Assembly (NCBI RefSeq): GCF_002443295.1
Contig: NZ_BAOS01000038.1
Location: 1 to 64,000 of the forward strand
DNA length: 64,000 nucleotides
Reading direction: 5' to 3'
Source of the DNA: Candidatus Scalindua japonica
Lineage (GTDB): Bacteria > Planctomycetota > Brocadiia > Brocadiales > Scalinduaceae
The notes beneath the pieces were generated by a model, which saw only the letters and a list, made by a program, of their open reading frames with translations, did no database searches and was not told the origin of the DNA. Of the stretch, positions 27,685 through 36,688 are shown piece after piece (position 1 is the first letter of the stretch; each line of letters starts with the position of its first letter). Position numbers and translations under genes: made by a program.

Positions 27685-29400
27685 CATATAGGTTCAGGAA
27701 AAACATTGATGAGTATACTGGATTTTTTATCAAAGCAGGCTTGTTACTATTTATGTTTAACACTACTTGGCAGAGGTTTCCTCAGGCACATCTGTCCTGA
27801 CGGCTTAATGGCACGTGCGGCATTGACGAAAAACACATCTGCTTCATTCAGAACAGGCCTGACGGACTATTTTGTGCTTTTCTTCTTACTCTATATTGTG
27901 GTATTTACGTTATTAATTTCGTCCTGGTCTTACGCGCAGGACGCTGCTGGTGTGACAGGCACAGAACAGGATATCACTGCAGTTGTAGCCGCACCACGAG
28001 GTGTCACAGTCGGGAGTGGGGCGTCTCTTGATATTAACAACGGCGCTCTTACCATACCATACGATATTATTAATAACGGAACATTACAGACAAGTACCGG
28101 CACTCTCGAAGTAGGTGGAAACTGGGTAAATACCGGGACGTTTACTTCGGGGACAGGTTTGGTAAATTTGATAGACGGTCAGAGCCCTGTTGGTATTTCA
28201 GGCAATAGCACTTTCTACAATTTCAGCGCTACAACTAATACCGGTAAAAGGCTGGAACTTGATGTTGCCAACACTCAGACAATAACCAATTTGCTGACAC
28301 TGCAGGGAGCTGTTGGAAATTTACTATTTTTAAGAAGCAGCGCTGATGGTCAACAGGCCCGTATAGATCTTCAGTCCGGTGGTACGCAGTTGATAGACTA
28401 TATTGATGTAAAGGATCTGGATGCCACTGGAGAGTCGCTTGCTCCAGGGTCGCCCGGCGATTACAATTCTGTTGATTCCGGTAATAACAACAACTGGTTT
28501 CAGGCTATTGACAGTGATGGTGACGGCATACCGGACCCATGGGAGATAAGTAATTTCGGAGATCTTGCCACGGCAAATGGGACGACCGATTTTGATAATG
28601 ACGGCCTTCTTGACATAGATGAGAGTTTAAACGGTACAAACCCAAAGAATACCGACAGTGACGGTGACGGAATGGATGACGGCTGGGAGGTTACTAATGG
28701 GCTTGGCCCATTGGTGGATGACAGTGGTCTGGATCCGGATGGAGACGGTCTTACTAACTTACAGGAATATAACAATGGTATCAATAGTACAGATCCAAAC
28801 GTTTCAGATCTGACAATAACGGCTATTACACCTTCAATCGGTACAAGTGATGGAGTAGTTAATATAACGGACATCTCCGGCAGTGGATTTGACAACGGGG
28901 CCGCGGTCAGACTTGTAAAGGCCGGCGAATCTGATATTAATGCTACGGGTGTGACCGTTGTCGGTCCTACAATGATAACGTGCGCCTTTGATATTACAAA
29001 CGTCTCTACCGGAGGGTGGGACGTTGTGGTGATGAACCCGGATACCCAATCAGTTACACGTACTAATGGCTTTATTGTCAAATGTCCCACTCCAACATGC
29101 TCAATAGATTTAATACCGCCCGGGCCGAAATATGGTGTGAAGGTAAGTTTCAGCAACCCTTGTTCAGAGCCCCAATTGATAGAGCTGAAGATTTGGGCTG
29201 AGTATGGGGGAGTGAATATTGTGTTATTGAACGTCGGCGCTGGCCGCAAAACCTCGTTTCCTGCCGGACTTGAAAGCATAGATATCACGTTAATTCCCCA
29301 GGGGTCATTTGATTTTATAACAGGTGTTCGATGGTGGATAAGGTTAATAGACCCTGTTTCGGGTGAGACCTTTGACGATAACTCCGTGATAATACCGTAA
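27655..29400 (+). CDS. Surface protein with thrombospondin-3-type calcium repeats
   Basis: Up to 581 residues, but the true start is uncertain: ATG 27655 is within a palindromic repeat; ATG 27709 (with AGGA upstream) or ATG 27808 are more natural. The signal segment is the hydrophobic YFVLFFLLYIVVFTLLISS (about 72-90) ending SYAQDA. A beta-solenoid-like part (about 100-270) follows, then TSP3-type Asp-rich motifs DSDGDGIPDPWE, DFDNDGLLDIDE, DSDGDGMDDGWE and DPDGDGLTNLQE (about 280-375), an IPT/TIG-like domain (about 385-475), and a C-terminal domain (about 480-581) shared with the protein at 36689. Likely calcium-dependent cell surface protein. Confidence 0.8.
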   Translation: MEKLCLSMPPHIGSGKTLMSILDFLSKQACYYLCLTLLGRGFLRHICPDGLMARAALTKNTSASFRTGLTDYFVLFFLLYIVVFTLLISSWSYAQDAAGVTGTEQDITAVVAAPRGVTVGSGASLDINNGALTIPYDIINNGTLQTSTGTLEVGGNWVNTGTFTSGTGLVNLIDGQSPVGISGNSTFYNFSATTNTGKRLELDVANTQTITNLLTLQGAVGNLLFLRSSADGQQARIDLQSGGTQLIDYIDVKDLDATGESLAPGSPGDYNSVDSGNNNNWFQAIDSDGDGIPDPWEISNFGDLATANGTTDFDNDGLLDIDESLNGTNPKNTDSDGDGMDDGWEVTNGLGPLVDDSGLDPDGDGLTNLQEYNNGINSTDPNVSDLTITAITPSIGTSDGVVNITDISGSGFDNGAAVRLVKAGESDINATGVTVVGPTMITCAFDITNVSTGGWDVVVMNPDTQSVTRTNGFIVKCPTPTCSIDLIPPGPKYGVKVSFSNPCSEPQLIELKIWAEYGGVNIVLLNVGAGRKTSFPAGLESIDITLIPQGSFDFITGVRWWIRLIDPVSGETFDDNSVIIP

Positions 29401-29477
29401 GGAAATTCAATATTTTTATAACACTGTAGGGTGGCAAAAAAATTGCAGAAGGCTTAGTTTAAGGAGGTATAAATATT

Positions 29478-32183
29478 ATGAAAACAGACAAGAAGCATTA
29501 TCTTTTGTTCCTTATGTCAGTAGCCATTCTGGCAGCTGTTTTTGCGCTGCCGAGTGGAATTCATGCCGCTAATATCGTGGCTAAACTCCCGTCTAATGAT
29601 GGAAACGATGCTTTTGAGGTGCAGGACTCCGGGAGCGTCTCTCTAATGGATGTCCTGTCAGATGGGAAGGTTGGCATTGGGACTGCTACTCCTAAAGAGA
29701 TATTTCAGATTGGAGATCGCTGGACGTTTTCAGATGGTGGCTGGAAAGTGATGGGGCTTAATTCGTTCTGGGATGGCGTGAATGATGTCAGGATAGAAAA
29801 CGGCCCGTCTGCAGCCTTGGCATTTACCTCTTTAGGAGATATCCTGTTCAGGACAGCATCGTCAGGGAGCACCGGAGACCTTCTTGATGGAGGCGGATTT
29901 TCAACGTGGGTGACACCGCCATTTATCATAAAGAATGACGGCAAAGTCGGTATAGGGACTTCGTCACCGTCCAGGAGGTTTGAGATTTTTGAATCTGATA
30001 CCGGGGCCCACCAGCAGATATTAAGTATCAGTAGTGTATTTGGAGGAAGCGTAAACAATTTCCGCAGTATTGTATGGCGCGATGAGTTTGATCAGACAGT
30101 TGCGGGAATTGGTTCCGTCTGGGACGGCACCTCTAACAATATCCATTTTCACAGTCAGTACAAAGGCGGTGTCAAGAGTGAATCTGATGTGACGATGAGT
30201 ATTATGGGGACCGGCAAAGTCGGTATCGGCACGACAGTTCCGTCAGCAATTCTAAGCGTGAAAGACGATCTTTCAAGCACTTCAAATGCCATGCAGATAG
30301 ATACTGACGGATCAGGAACAGCGCTTTATGTAGCAGTAGAGGGTACCGGGGATGTTCTCCACGCATTTCAATCTACTACGGACAATGGGCTTACAGTGAA
30401 GAATTCCGGCAACGTTGGTATTGGGACGGCATCGCCGAACCAGAAGCTTACGTTAGCAGGGACGATGAGTTTAAAGGAGCAGGCATCGGCAAACGCCGAT
30501 ACTGCTGCGTACGGCCAGATTTGGGTAAAAACGGCTACCCCCAACCAATTATGGTTTACGGATGATGCGGGCACCGATGTACAGTTGGGTGTCGGAGGCG
30601 GTGGTGGCGCTTCTGCTATCAATGACCTTTCAGACGGTATTACGAATACAACAAGTGTATTTCTGGGCTCCGGTGCCGGAGTTAGTGATGATGGGACGAA
30701 CAACAACAATACGGCATTAGGAACAGGTACTTTAAACCAAAATACCTCTGGTTCAGGAAATACTGCAACTGGGTTCCATGCATTAAACCAAAATATCACA
30801 GGCTTCCAAAACACTGCAACTGGATTCATGGCATTACGATACAACACCACAGGTGTCCAGAATGCTGCAAATGGAGACCTCGCGTTAACATCGAACACCA
30901 CAGGTTCCAATAATACCGCCAATGGTACTTTGGCATCGGGTAACAACACTGAAGGTCTCAATAATACTGCCATTGGGTCCGCGGCATTAAATTATAATCA
31001 GATAGGAAATAATAATGTATCTTTAGGGTACCAGGCAGGATTGGGTGTGAATGGAAACAGCCAATCCAATAACATCTTTCTCGGGTACAGAGCGGCAGAT
31101 AATGTAACAACCGGGTCAAACAACATCGTTTTAGGCTATGACATAGATTTGACGACTCCCACGAGTTCTAATACCTTAAACATTGGTAATCTTATTTTTG
31201 GGACAGGCATTGACGGGACCGGCACGACTCTTTCAAGCGGCAACGTCGGCATCGGCACGACAAGTCCGACTGATAAGCTGACTGTGAAGGGATTAGCTAC
31301 TTTCCTTGACTCTGCAGACAATAATCGTCTCGCAATTGGATTTGATGTAGAACCCATCATTGAGCTTCGTGACTCTGCAGGTAAAGATCGGATTTTGATT
31401 GATGTTGATGATGCACAAGGTGGCGTCTTCGAAGTGCTTAATGCGACTGAGCAGCAATTAGCTATTATGACTGAAGGTGTGGGAGGGAATGGAGTTGTTA
31501 TCGTAAGGCCAGCAAGTAGTAGTGCTGAAACTGCTGGTATGGGAGGTGATGGTGTCTTATTCGTCAACACCGGCACCGGTACAAGAGTTGCGGAGATGTT
31601 TTCAATAAGTAGCACTGGTAATGGGGCTATTAACCTCTATAGTTCGACAGGTACTAACGGAATGTTTCTAGGTGGTGATGGTACTGCTTCTAAAGTTAAT
31701 GGAACATCGTGGACAGTATTATCGGACGAAAGACTTAAAGTCATTCATGGTACTTTTGATGCGGGGATTGACGAGGTATTAAAACTACAGCCAATAAAAT
31801 TCCGATACAAGAAGGACAATTTAATGAATCTTCCTGAAAATGGTGAGCATATCGGCTTTAGCGCTCAGGAGGTCCAAAAGATTCTGCCGGAGGCGGTAAG
31901 TGAAAATGCGAAGGGATTTCTTCAGATACAGAGTGATCCGATCTTATGGTCAATGCTTAATGCCATCAAGGAGCAGCAGGTACAGATCGAGCAACTCAAG
32001 ATGGACAATGAGATTGCCAGAAGAGATAATACCGCCCTCAAGGCCGGGAACAATCTGCTGAGGGAAGAGTTAGTCTCGCAGAAAGAGCGGCAGAATGCTC
32101 TCGAAGCAATGTTCCTTGTCGGAACAGGAGCCCGGAAGAAAAAGCTGGTAAAATTGAATGATAATAAAGTGATTACAAAATAA
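29478..32183 (+). CDS. Fibre-like surface adhesin with YadA-type repeats and S74 chaperone domain
   Basis: 901 residues with a textbook ribosome site (AAGGAGG) and a signal peptide (about 1-31). Recurrent G.VGIGT..P segments (about 55, 155, 250, 310, 590) and Asn/Thr-Gly-Ala repeats of about 14-16 residues (about 400-560, like NTATGFHALNQNITG) resemble trimeric autotransporter or tail-fibre shafts. The end (about 750-830) is an intramolecular chaperone (peptidase S74) domain: SDERLK with the autocleavage Ser, then LKLQPIKFRYK and IGFSAQEVQKILPEAV, and a coiled coil (about 835-880). S74 domains trimerise fibres and usually cut themselves off. Here it makes an envelope fibre, not a phage tail, judging from the signal peptide and neighbours. 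Confidence 0.88.
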   Translation: MKTDKKHYLLFLMSVAILAAVFALPSGIHAANIVAKLPSNDGNDAFEVQDSGSVSLMDVLSDGKVGIGTATPKEIFQIGDRWTFSDGGWKVMGLNSFWDGVNDVRIENGPSAALAFTSLGDILFRTASSGSTGDLLDGGGFSTWVTPPFIIKNDGKVGIGTSSPSRRFEIFESDTGAHQQILSISSVFGGSVNNFRSIVWRDEFDQTVAGIGSVWDGTSNNIHFHSQYKGGVKSESDVTMSIMGTGKVGIGTTVPSAILSVKDDLSSTSNAMQIDTDGSGTALYVAVEGTGDVLHAFQSTTDNGLTVKNSGNVGIGTASPNQKLTLAGTMSLKEQASANADTAAYGQIWVKTATPNQLWFTDDAGTDVQLGVGGGGGASAINDLSDGITNTTSVFLGSGAGVSDDGTNNNNTALGTGTLNQNTSGSGNTATGFHALNQNITGFQNTATGFMALRYNTTGVQNAANGDLALTSNTTGSNNTANGTLASGNNTEGLNNTAIGSAALNYNQIGNNNVSLGYQAGLGVNGNSQSNNIFLGYRAADNVTTGSNNIVLGYDIDLTTPTSSNTLNIGNLIFGTGIDGTGTTLSSGNVGIGTTSPTDKLTVKGLATFLDSADNNRLAIGFDVEPIIELRDSAGKDRILIDVDDAQGGVFEVLNATEQQLAIMTEGVGGNGVVIVRPASSSAETAGMGGDGVLFVNTGTGTRVAEMFSISSTGNGAINLYSSTGTNGMFLGGDGTASKVNGTSWTVLSDERLKVIHGTFDAGIDEVLKLQPIKFRYKKDNLMNLPENGEHIGFSAQEVQKILPEAVSENAKGFLQIQSDPILWSMLNAIKEQQVQIEQLKMDNEIARRDNTALKAGNNLLREELVSQKERQNALEAMFLVGTGARKKKLVKLNDNKVITK

Positions 32184-32210
32184 TAATTTAGCTCAGGAAC
32201 TTTAACATAA

Positions 32211-32330
32211 TTATACAGGAATTCCAAAGTCTTTGGTCCCGTAGGATGGCATGGACAACTTTTGTTTGTCCGTGTTTTCAGTTTATTACAACGCTTTGCA
32301 TGGACACACAAAGTGGTCCATGCCATCCCG
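32211..32330. repeat. Intergenic palindromic repeat, copy 3 (long form)
   Basis: Starts with TATACAGGAATTCCAAAGTC and contains GGATGGCATGGAC (32244-32256) and its exact complement GTCCATGCCATCC (32316-32328), with an inner hairpin CATGGACAA..TTGTCCGTG. A close copy begins at 34293. It may act as a transcript-end or stability element between the adhesin and the FecR gene. Confidence 0.65.
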
Positions 32331-32407
32331 CAAGTATAATTTATATTGACATGTAAGTAAAATATTGTACCATAAACGCAATTTGAATAATTATTTAGGT
32401 AATTATA

Positions 32408-32992
32408 ATGAACTTGATATCTACTGTTAAAGGTTTATTAGTTCTATCATTTTTTCTTGTATCTGTTTGTGCCTTGCCAGTTGGCGCTCAAACCACACAT
32501 AAACTCTACGCTTTTGTGAATGATGCAAAAGGTGATGTGGAGATAAAGAAGGCAGATACACAAACGTGGGCCGCTGCAACCACAGAAAGTATAATTTCTG
32601 CGGGAGACCAGATCCGCACAGGCCCTTTCTCAAATCTACAGCTTGTATTTGCCGATAGCAGTTTCATCATGGTAGATTCCTTTTCTCATCTCACTATTAA
32701 TAAATTCTCGGTAACGGACAACGTTGTCGGTACAAACCTCTTCTTAAGTGTTGGTTCTGTCATCAGCACCTTAAATGATAATGTTTCGTTTGAAAATAAG
32801 TATACAATAATGACTCCTGCAACAACTATATCGTTGAAGGGTGGTGAAATCAAAAAAGTTGTAGTCGGTGCAATGTACAATGATACTATCAGGACAAACA
32901 ATAAAAAGTATACTGTTGCAGTTGACAAAGAAACAGGTGAAACAGCTAAGGAAAAGAAGGGGCAGAAGGTCTCTTCTCTCCCTCCAAATTAA
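32408..32992 (+). CDS. Exported FecR-domain protein (short)
   Basis: 194 residues with a signal peptide (about 1-27, cut near GAQTT). A FecR domain (about 33-150) follows: YAFVNDAKGDVEIKK...GDQIRTGPFSNLQLVFADSSFIMVDSFSHLTINKF, then a segment LFLSVGSVISTLN...YTIMTPATTISLKGGEI. FecR domains in such stand-alone exported proteins are thought to bind periplasmic or cell-wall partners. No anti-sigma (N-terminal membrane) form here. It is the first of two FecR genes in tandem. Confidence 0.85.
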   Translation: MNLISTVKGLLVLSFFLVSVCALPVGAQTTHKLYAFVNDAKGDVEIKKADTQTWAAATTESIISAGDQIRTGPFSNLQLVFADSSFIMVDSFSHLTINKFSVTDNVVGTNLFLSVGSVISTLNDNVSFENKYTIMTPATTISLKGGEIKKVVVGAMYNDTIRTNNKKYTVAVDKETGETAKEKKGQKVSSLPPN

Positions 32993-33107
32993 AAACATTA
33001 GACGCTTTAAAAAAGATATAGCAGTTGAATATATAGGCAAATAGGCAAAAACCTGAGCGAATAGCGCTGAGGCAGTTAGGCCTTTATTCATTGGAGGAAA
33101 ACGTGTT

Positions 33108-34286
33108 ATGATAATTCGCTACTTTTCTGTAAAACCCAGGTGTGGACTGAAATTGAAAATATTCCTTACGATATTTCTTGTTTTTCTCTCTTTTCAGCAG
33201 ACATTGATGTCGCAGGAGAGAATAGCCGTAATATCTAAATATAAGGGACAGGTAAGTGTTAAGCATGATGGGGCGCGGAAAGAGGTAAGAAAAATCGGTA
33301 ACAGGATAAGAAACTCCTCTGTTTATGATGAAGATGAGGTTGAAACTAAGCCTGTTTCCACAGCAGAAATAGTTTTTAACGACAATACACACCTGGAAGT
33401 CAAAGAAGATACTACACTTAAAATTACAACAAAACAGTTAAGCGAAGCAGAGAGAGGGAAAAAGGGCCTTATCAGGACAGTTGCCGATACTCAAAGAAAC
33501 GTTGTCAGAAGAGTTGACCTGAAGATGGGAAAATTGTGGGCAAACATAACTCCAAGCAAGTCAGTCCTGACTGAGTTTGAAACACCTACCGGTGTGGCGT
33601 CCGTAAGGGGCACGATAATAAGTCTGGTTTATGATGGAATCAATACATTAATGGAAGTATTCCAGGGATTAATGGAGTTTAAAAGTAAAGATGATGTATT
33701 ACGGTTTGAGATCACAGGTGGCGTAGAGGCAAATATTTTTGAACCGGCGCCGGGAATGATCACGTTAGAAGTATTATCAGGAAGACTTTCTATCCCAACT
33801 GGCGCTGGAGATGTAAATCTCGGTGAAGGAAGTAAGATGACCTTAAAAAAGGCAGATGATGGCACTGGTGGGAGTGTTGTTGACAGTGTGAAAGGTGAGG
33901 CAACCATAACTGACGAAAATGGCAATACGACAAATCTGAAGAGTGGTAAAAACCTGGGTACTTTACCGGGAAGTTCTTCCGGTAGCAGTAATTCGAAAAA
34001 ATCTGTGAAAAAGTTTCAGAAGGATGCCGAAGGCTATAGCTATAATGGTAGTTCAAGATTGGAAGGAATGCCAGCAGTTTGGAATCCTCCCACTCCAGGC
34101 CCTGGTATGGAAGAGGGACCGGGTACAAGTGAAAATGAAAATGGTGGAGGAGCTAGAGAATCTATAGAATCTGGAGATTTTAGAGAACCTGGGGGACATG
34201 AGGGCCCACCCTGTACTTTAGCCCCAGATTTCGGAAGTATAAGCTGCCCCGATCTTGGTGATATTTTGGGCCCGATTACTGAATAA
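33108..34286 (+). CDS. Exported FecR-domain protein with low-complexity tail
   Basis: 392 residues, ribosome site TTGGAGG. Signal segment LKIFLTIFLVFLSFQQTLMS (about 15-34). FecR domain about 37-190 (AVISKYKGQVSVKHDG...EDEVETKPVSTAEIVFNDNTHLEVKEDTTLKI; GKLWANITPSKSVLTEFETPTGVASVRGT). The region 195-275 continues as beta; the rest is Gly/Ser/Pro/Glu-rich and probably disordered. Tandem with the shorter FecR gene and upstream of a beta-barrel gene, suggesting one surface-assembly operon. Confidence 0.85.
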   Translation: MIIRYFSVKPRCGLKLKIFLTIFLVFLSFQQTLMSQERIAVISKYKGQVSVKHDGARKEVRKIGNRIRNSSVYDEDEVETKPVSTAEIVFNDNTHLEVKEDTTLKITTKQLSEAERGKKGLIRTVADTQRNVVRRVDLKMGKLWANITPSKSVLTEFETPTGVASVRGTIISLVYDGINTLMEVFQGLMEFKSKDDVLRFEITGGVEANIFEPAPGMITLEVLSGRLSIPTGAGDVNLGEGSKMTLKKADDGTGGSVVDSVKGEATITDENGNTTNLKSGKNLGTLPGSSSGSSNSKKSVKKFQKDAEGYSYNGSSRLEGMPAVWNPPTPGPGMEEGPGTSENENGGGARESIESGDFREPGGHEGPPCTLAPDFGSISCPDLGDILGPITE

Positions 34287-34292
34287 GTAATC

Positions 34293-34365
34293 TGTATAGG
34301 AATTTCAAAGTTTTTGACTCTTTAGGATGGTACGGACAAACAAGGTTGTCCATGTAACCACGTAC
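34293..34365. repeat. Intergenic palindromic repeat, copy 4
   Basis: TGTATAGGAATTTCAAAGTT followed by TTAGGATGGTACGGACAAAC and GTTGTCCATGTAACC repeats the layout of the copy at 32211 with scattered changes. It forms an imperfect hairpin about 35 bp past the FecR stop. Confidence 0.6.
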
Positions 34366-34456
34366 GGTTAGCAAAAAAAATGTCGAAGGCTTCCAGCCTG
34401 TAGCGAATTGCACGTTTGGGCGAGTAGTCTTTTATTTCAGACAGGCGGAGATAGAA

Positions 34457-35947
34457 ATGCGTAGTAAATTAAATAAGTTCGGCGTTATCTGCATTATGTT
34501 TTATGTATGCTACACAGGCATTAAAGCAGACAATATTGTTTCCGGCCAGACCTTGATAGAGCAGGCGACCGGAGTGCGGCAGCTGAAGCAGGACCTGGAG
34601 GCGCAGCGTGAAATGGATTTGAAGCGTGACCTTGCGCAACGCTTTCCGTGGGATTGGGGAGGTTATGAAAGGTTCTCTTTTCTCACATTTGACGATATCG
34701 ATAACAGGGGTGTTTCAGATAAACGTAGAACACAGAGAGTCAGTAACACATATCTGTGGGGCAACATGAACGTTGGCGATATACATAATTTTTATATGAG
34801 ACTTCATCTCAAGTATATTGATTGGAACCAGGGAGATGAGTACAGGAGTACAGAGAACCAGTTTAAGTGGAACCTTGAAGAGGGCTTTAACTATGGTACG
34901 TATACCCTGTCAATTGATAGGGCGTTAAAAAAATACTTCAATTATGAGGCCCCGTTTCAAATGAAATTAACGGCCGGGAGGTTCCGCTCGTCCCTGGGAA
35001 ACCAGATGGTATATACAAGGAGGGCGAATGGTGTTCAGTTGGAAGGAAAAAGTAAGTGGCTGGATGTTAAACTGTTCGGATTCAGAAACCTCAATGACGA
35101 AGAGAATATCGATTTCAGCGTACCGGGTTTCCGCTCCAGTAAACGTTTTTTTTATGGTACCGAAATAACATATAACGGTTTCAAGCAACATAGGCCTTAT
35201 GCATATGCGCTGATACAGGAAGACGATAGCGGAGAAAATATTGAAGTCTCTTTTCAGGATTACGAATACGACTCCAGATATTATGGTATCGGGTCCCGAG
35301 GTAGAATTATAAATGGACTTCGTTATGATATAGAGGGAGTCCTGGAGGACGGTAAGAGCTTTCCTCAGGCTAGCGCGGCTTCAATAGCGGCCGGAGAATC
35401 ACCCGATAACGTACAGATAGATGCCTGGGCGCTAGACGCCAATCTGGCTTACACATATAATATATTAACAAAACCACGTTTTACGGCGGAGTACCTGTTT
35501 GGTTCAGGTGATTCTGACCGTGTAACTCCGGGCAGGGTAACGACAACTGCGTTTGGTAATAAAGAGGGGACTACAGACAGAGGTTTTCTGGGCTTTGGTT
35601 ATAAAAGTACTGGCAACAGCCTCGCTCCCCGCTTATCCAACCTTCAGATGCTTAAGTTTGGAACGTCCTTTACACCATCAGAATTCATCAGTAAAGGAAA
35701 CAGGAGTGTTCGCGCGGAAGTAGACTTTTTCCTGTTTCGTAAAGACAAGAAAGAGGCGGCAATATCTGACTTCAGGGCAGACAGACCGCAGCGAAACATC
35801 GGTAAGGAGTTTGACGTGAATATTACGTGGCAAATATTTTCAGATTTAAAGGCATCTGTAAATTACGGCAGGTTTTACCCGGGGAACGCGTACAGTGACA
35901 AAGATGCCAGGGATTACGTACTGTGCAGGATAGTGTTTCAGTTTTAA
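34457..35947 (+). CDS. Outer-membrane beta-barrel (alginate-export/porin-like)
   Basis: 496 residues: signal peptide (about 1-24), a short coiled segment (EQATGVRQLKQDLEAQRE, about 35-57), then alternating aromatic strands typical of a 16-18 strand barrel and a C-terminal Phe (VLCRIVFQF) as in the outer-membrane insertion signal. The strand pattern (YERFSFLTFDD, FYMRLHLKYIDW, YDIEGVLEDGK) resembles the alginate-export (AlgE) family. The exported substrate is unknown. It sits between the FecR genes and further exported proteins. Confidence 0.75.
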   Translation: MRSKLNKFGVICIMFYVCYTGIKADNIVSGQTLIEQATGVRQLKQDLEAQREMDLKRDLAQRFPWDWGGYERFSFLTFDDIDNRGVSDKRRTQRVSNTYLWGNMNVGDIHNFYMRLHLKYIDWNQGDEYRSTENQFKWNLEEGFNYGTYTLSIDRALKKYFNYEAPFQMKLTAGRFRSSLGNQMVYTRRANGVQLEGKSKWLDVKLFGFRNLNDEENIDFSVPGFRSSKRFFYGTEITYNGFKQHRPYAYALIQEDDSGENIEVSFQDYEYDSRYYGIGSRGRIINGLRYDIEGVLEDGKSFPQASAASIAAGESPDNVQIDAWALDANLAYTYNILTKPRFTAEYLFGSGDSDRVTPGRVTTTAFGNKEGTTDRGFLGFGYKSTGNSLAPRLSNLQMLKFGTSFTPSEFISKGNRSVRAEVDFFLFRKDKKEAAISDFRADRPQRNIGKEFDVNITWQIFSDLKASVNYGRFYPGNAYSDKDARDYVLCRIVFQF

Positions 35948-35960
35948 AGAGAGATATAAA

Positions 35961-36608
35961 ATGGGCTTTACAATCAACAGAAAACGTATAATCAACTACT
36001 TTTTTTTATCCCTTTTAGCGTTACTGCTGCTGTCTCCGGGCAGATGCGCCTCAGCAGGTAATGGTGATAATATATACAGGGACCTGATTGAAAGGGAAAT
36101 TGTTACATACGAGGATGGTTGCAGGGCAATATCTTGTTTTGCGGAAGTGTCTGCTGCGACAATGACATTCAACGAAATGGTGGCAGAACTTGAGGAAAAA
36201 GGGATTGTAGAAAAGAGTTGGAAATACAAGGCTGAAACGCCGCTTACACGCGGGACAATGGCTTTTATGATCTCTAAATTACTTAAGATAAAGGGAGGCC
36301 TGACCATGCGTGCGATAGCTCTGACCAGGCGCTTCACCCGCTTTATATCAAAGGGGTTTAAGAAAAAGAATGGCCCACTCTTGCCTGATATCGGTATGAG
36401 TAAGCGATATGCCTATAGGGAAACTCAGCATATGGGTCTGTTGCCGTCAGGCAACAATAAAACATATATTACAGGTACTGATATGTTGGCAGGATTGTAT
36501 AGATTAGAGCAGTATATCAAAGCGGAAGAGAGAAAAGAGAAGAAGGTAGAGAAAAGGAAGGAAAAAAAAGAACGAGTAGTATCTAAGACTCCCACAGGAA
36601 AGCCATAA
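35961..36608 (+). CDS. Exported Lys-rich protein of unknown function
   Basis: 215 residues with a signal peptide (about 1-30, ending CASAGN). The middle (about 65-165) contains two helix pairs spaced like degenerate S-layer-homology units (MTFNEMVAELEEKGIVEKSW...PLTRGTMAFMISKLL; LLPDIGMSKRYAYRETQHMGLLPS...TGTDMLAGLYRLEQYI). The tail (about 180-215) is Lys/Glu-rich. It starts 13 bp after the beta-barrel gene, so the two are co-transcribed. Possibly a cell-wall anchoring or barrel-associated protein; the SLH resemblance is weak. Confidence 0.7.
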   Translation: MGFTINRKRIINYFFLSLLALLLLSPGRCASAGNGDNIYRDLIEREIVTYEDGCRAISCFAEVSAATMTFNEMVAELEEKGIVEKSWKYKAETPLTRGTMAFMISKLLKIKGGLTMRAIALTRRFTRFISKGFKKKNGPLLPDIGMSKRYAYRETQHMGLLPSGNNKTYITGTDMLAGLYRLEQYIKAEERKEKKVEKRKEKKERVVSKTPTGKP

Positions 36609-36619
36609 GAAGGTGATAT

Positions 36620-36670
36620 ATGAAATTATTGTCTAAGAAATTGTTGATTGGCATGGCACTGGTTTGTTAA
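36620..36670 (+). other. Sixteen-codon frame with ribosome site
   Basis: GAAGGTGAT precedes ATG at 36620; the frame MKLLSKKLLIGMALVC ends at TAA 36668. It looks like the cut-off start of a signal peptide or lipoprotein. It may be a relic or a leader translated before the gene at 36689. Confidence 0.3.
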
Positions 36671-36688
36671 TAAAAATAAAAAATAATT

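Noticed and set aside
30368-30973. Long minus-strand frames opposite the S74 adhesin (also 28500-29288 and 31136-31615)
   Set aside because: Val/Pro-rich complements of Gly/Thr/Asn-rich repeats; the plus-strand gene has a signal peptide, ribosome site and domains.
29478-32183. Prophage tail-fibre gene
   Set aside because: It has a signal peptide and lies among FecR, barrel and surface genes; no other phage structural gene is present.
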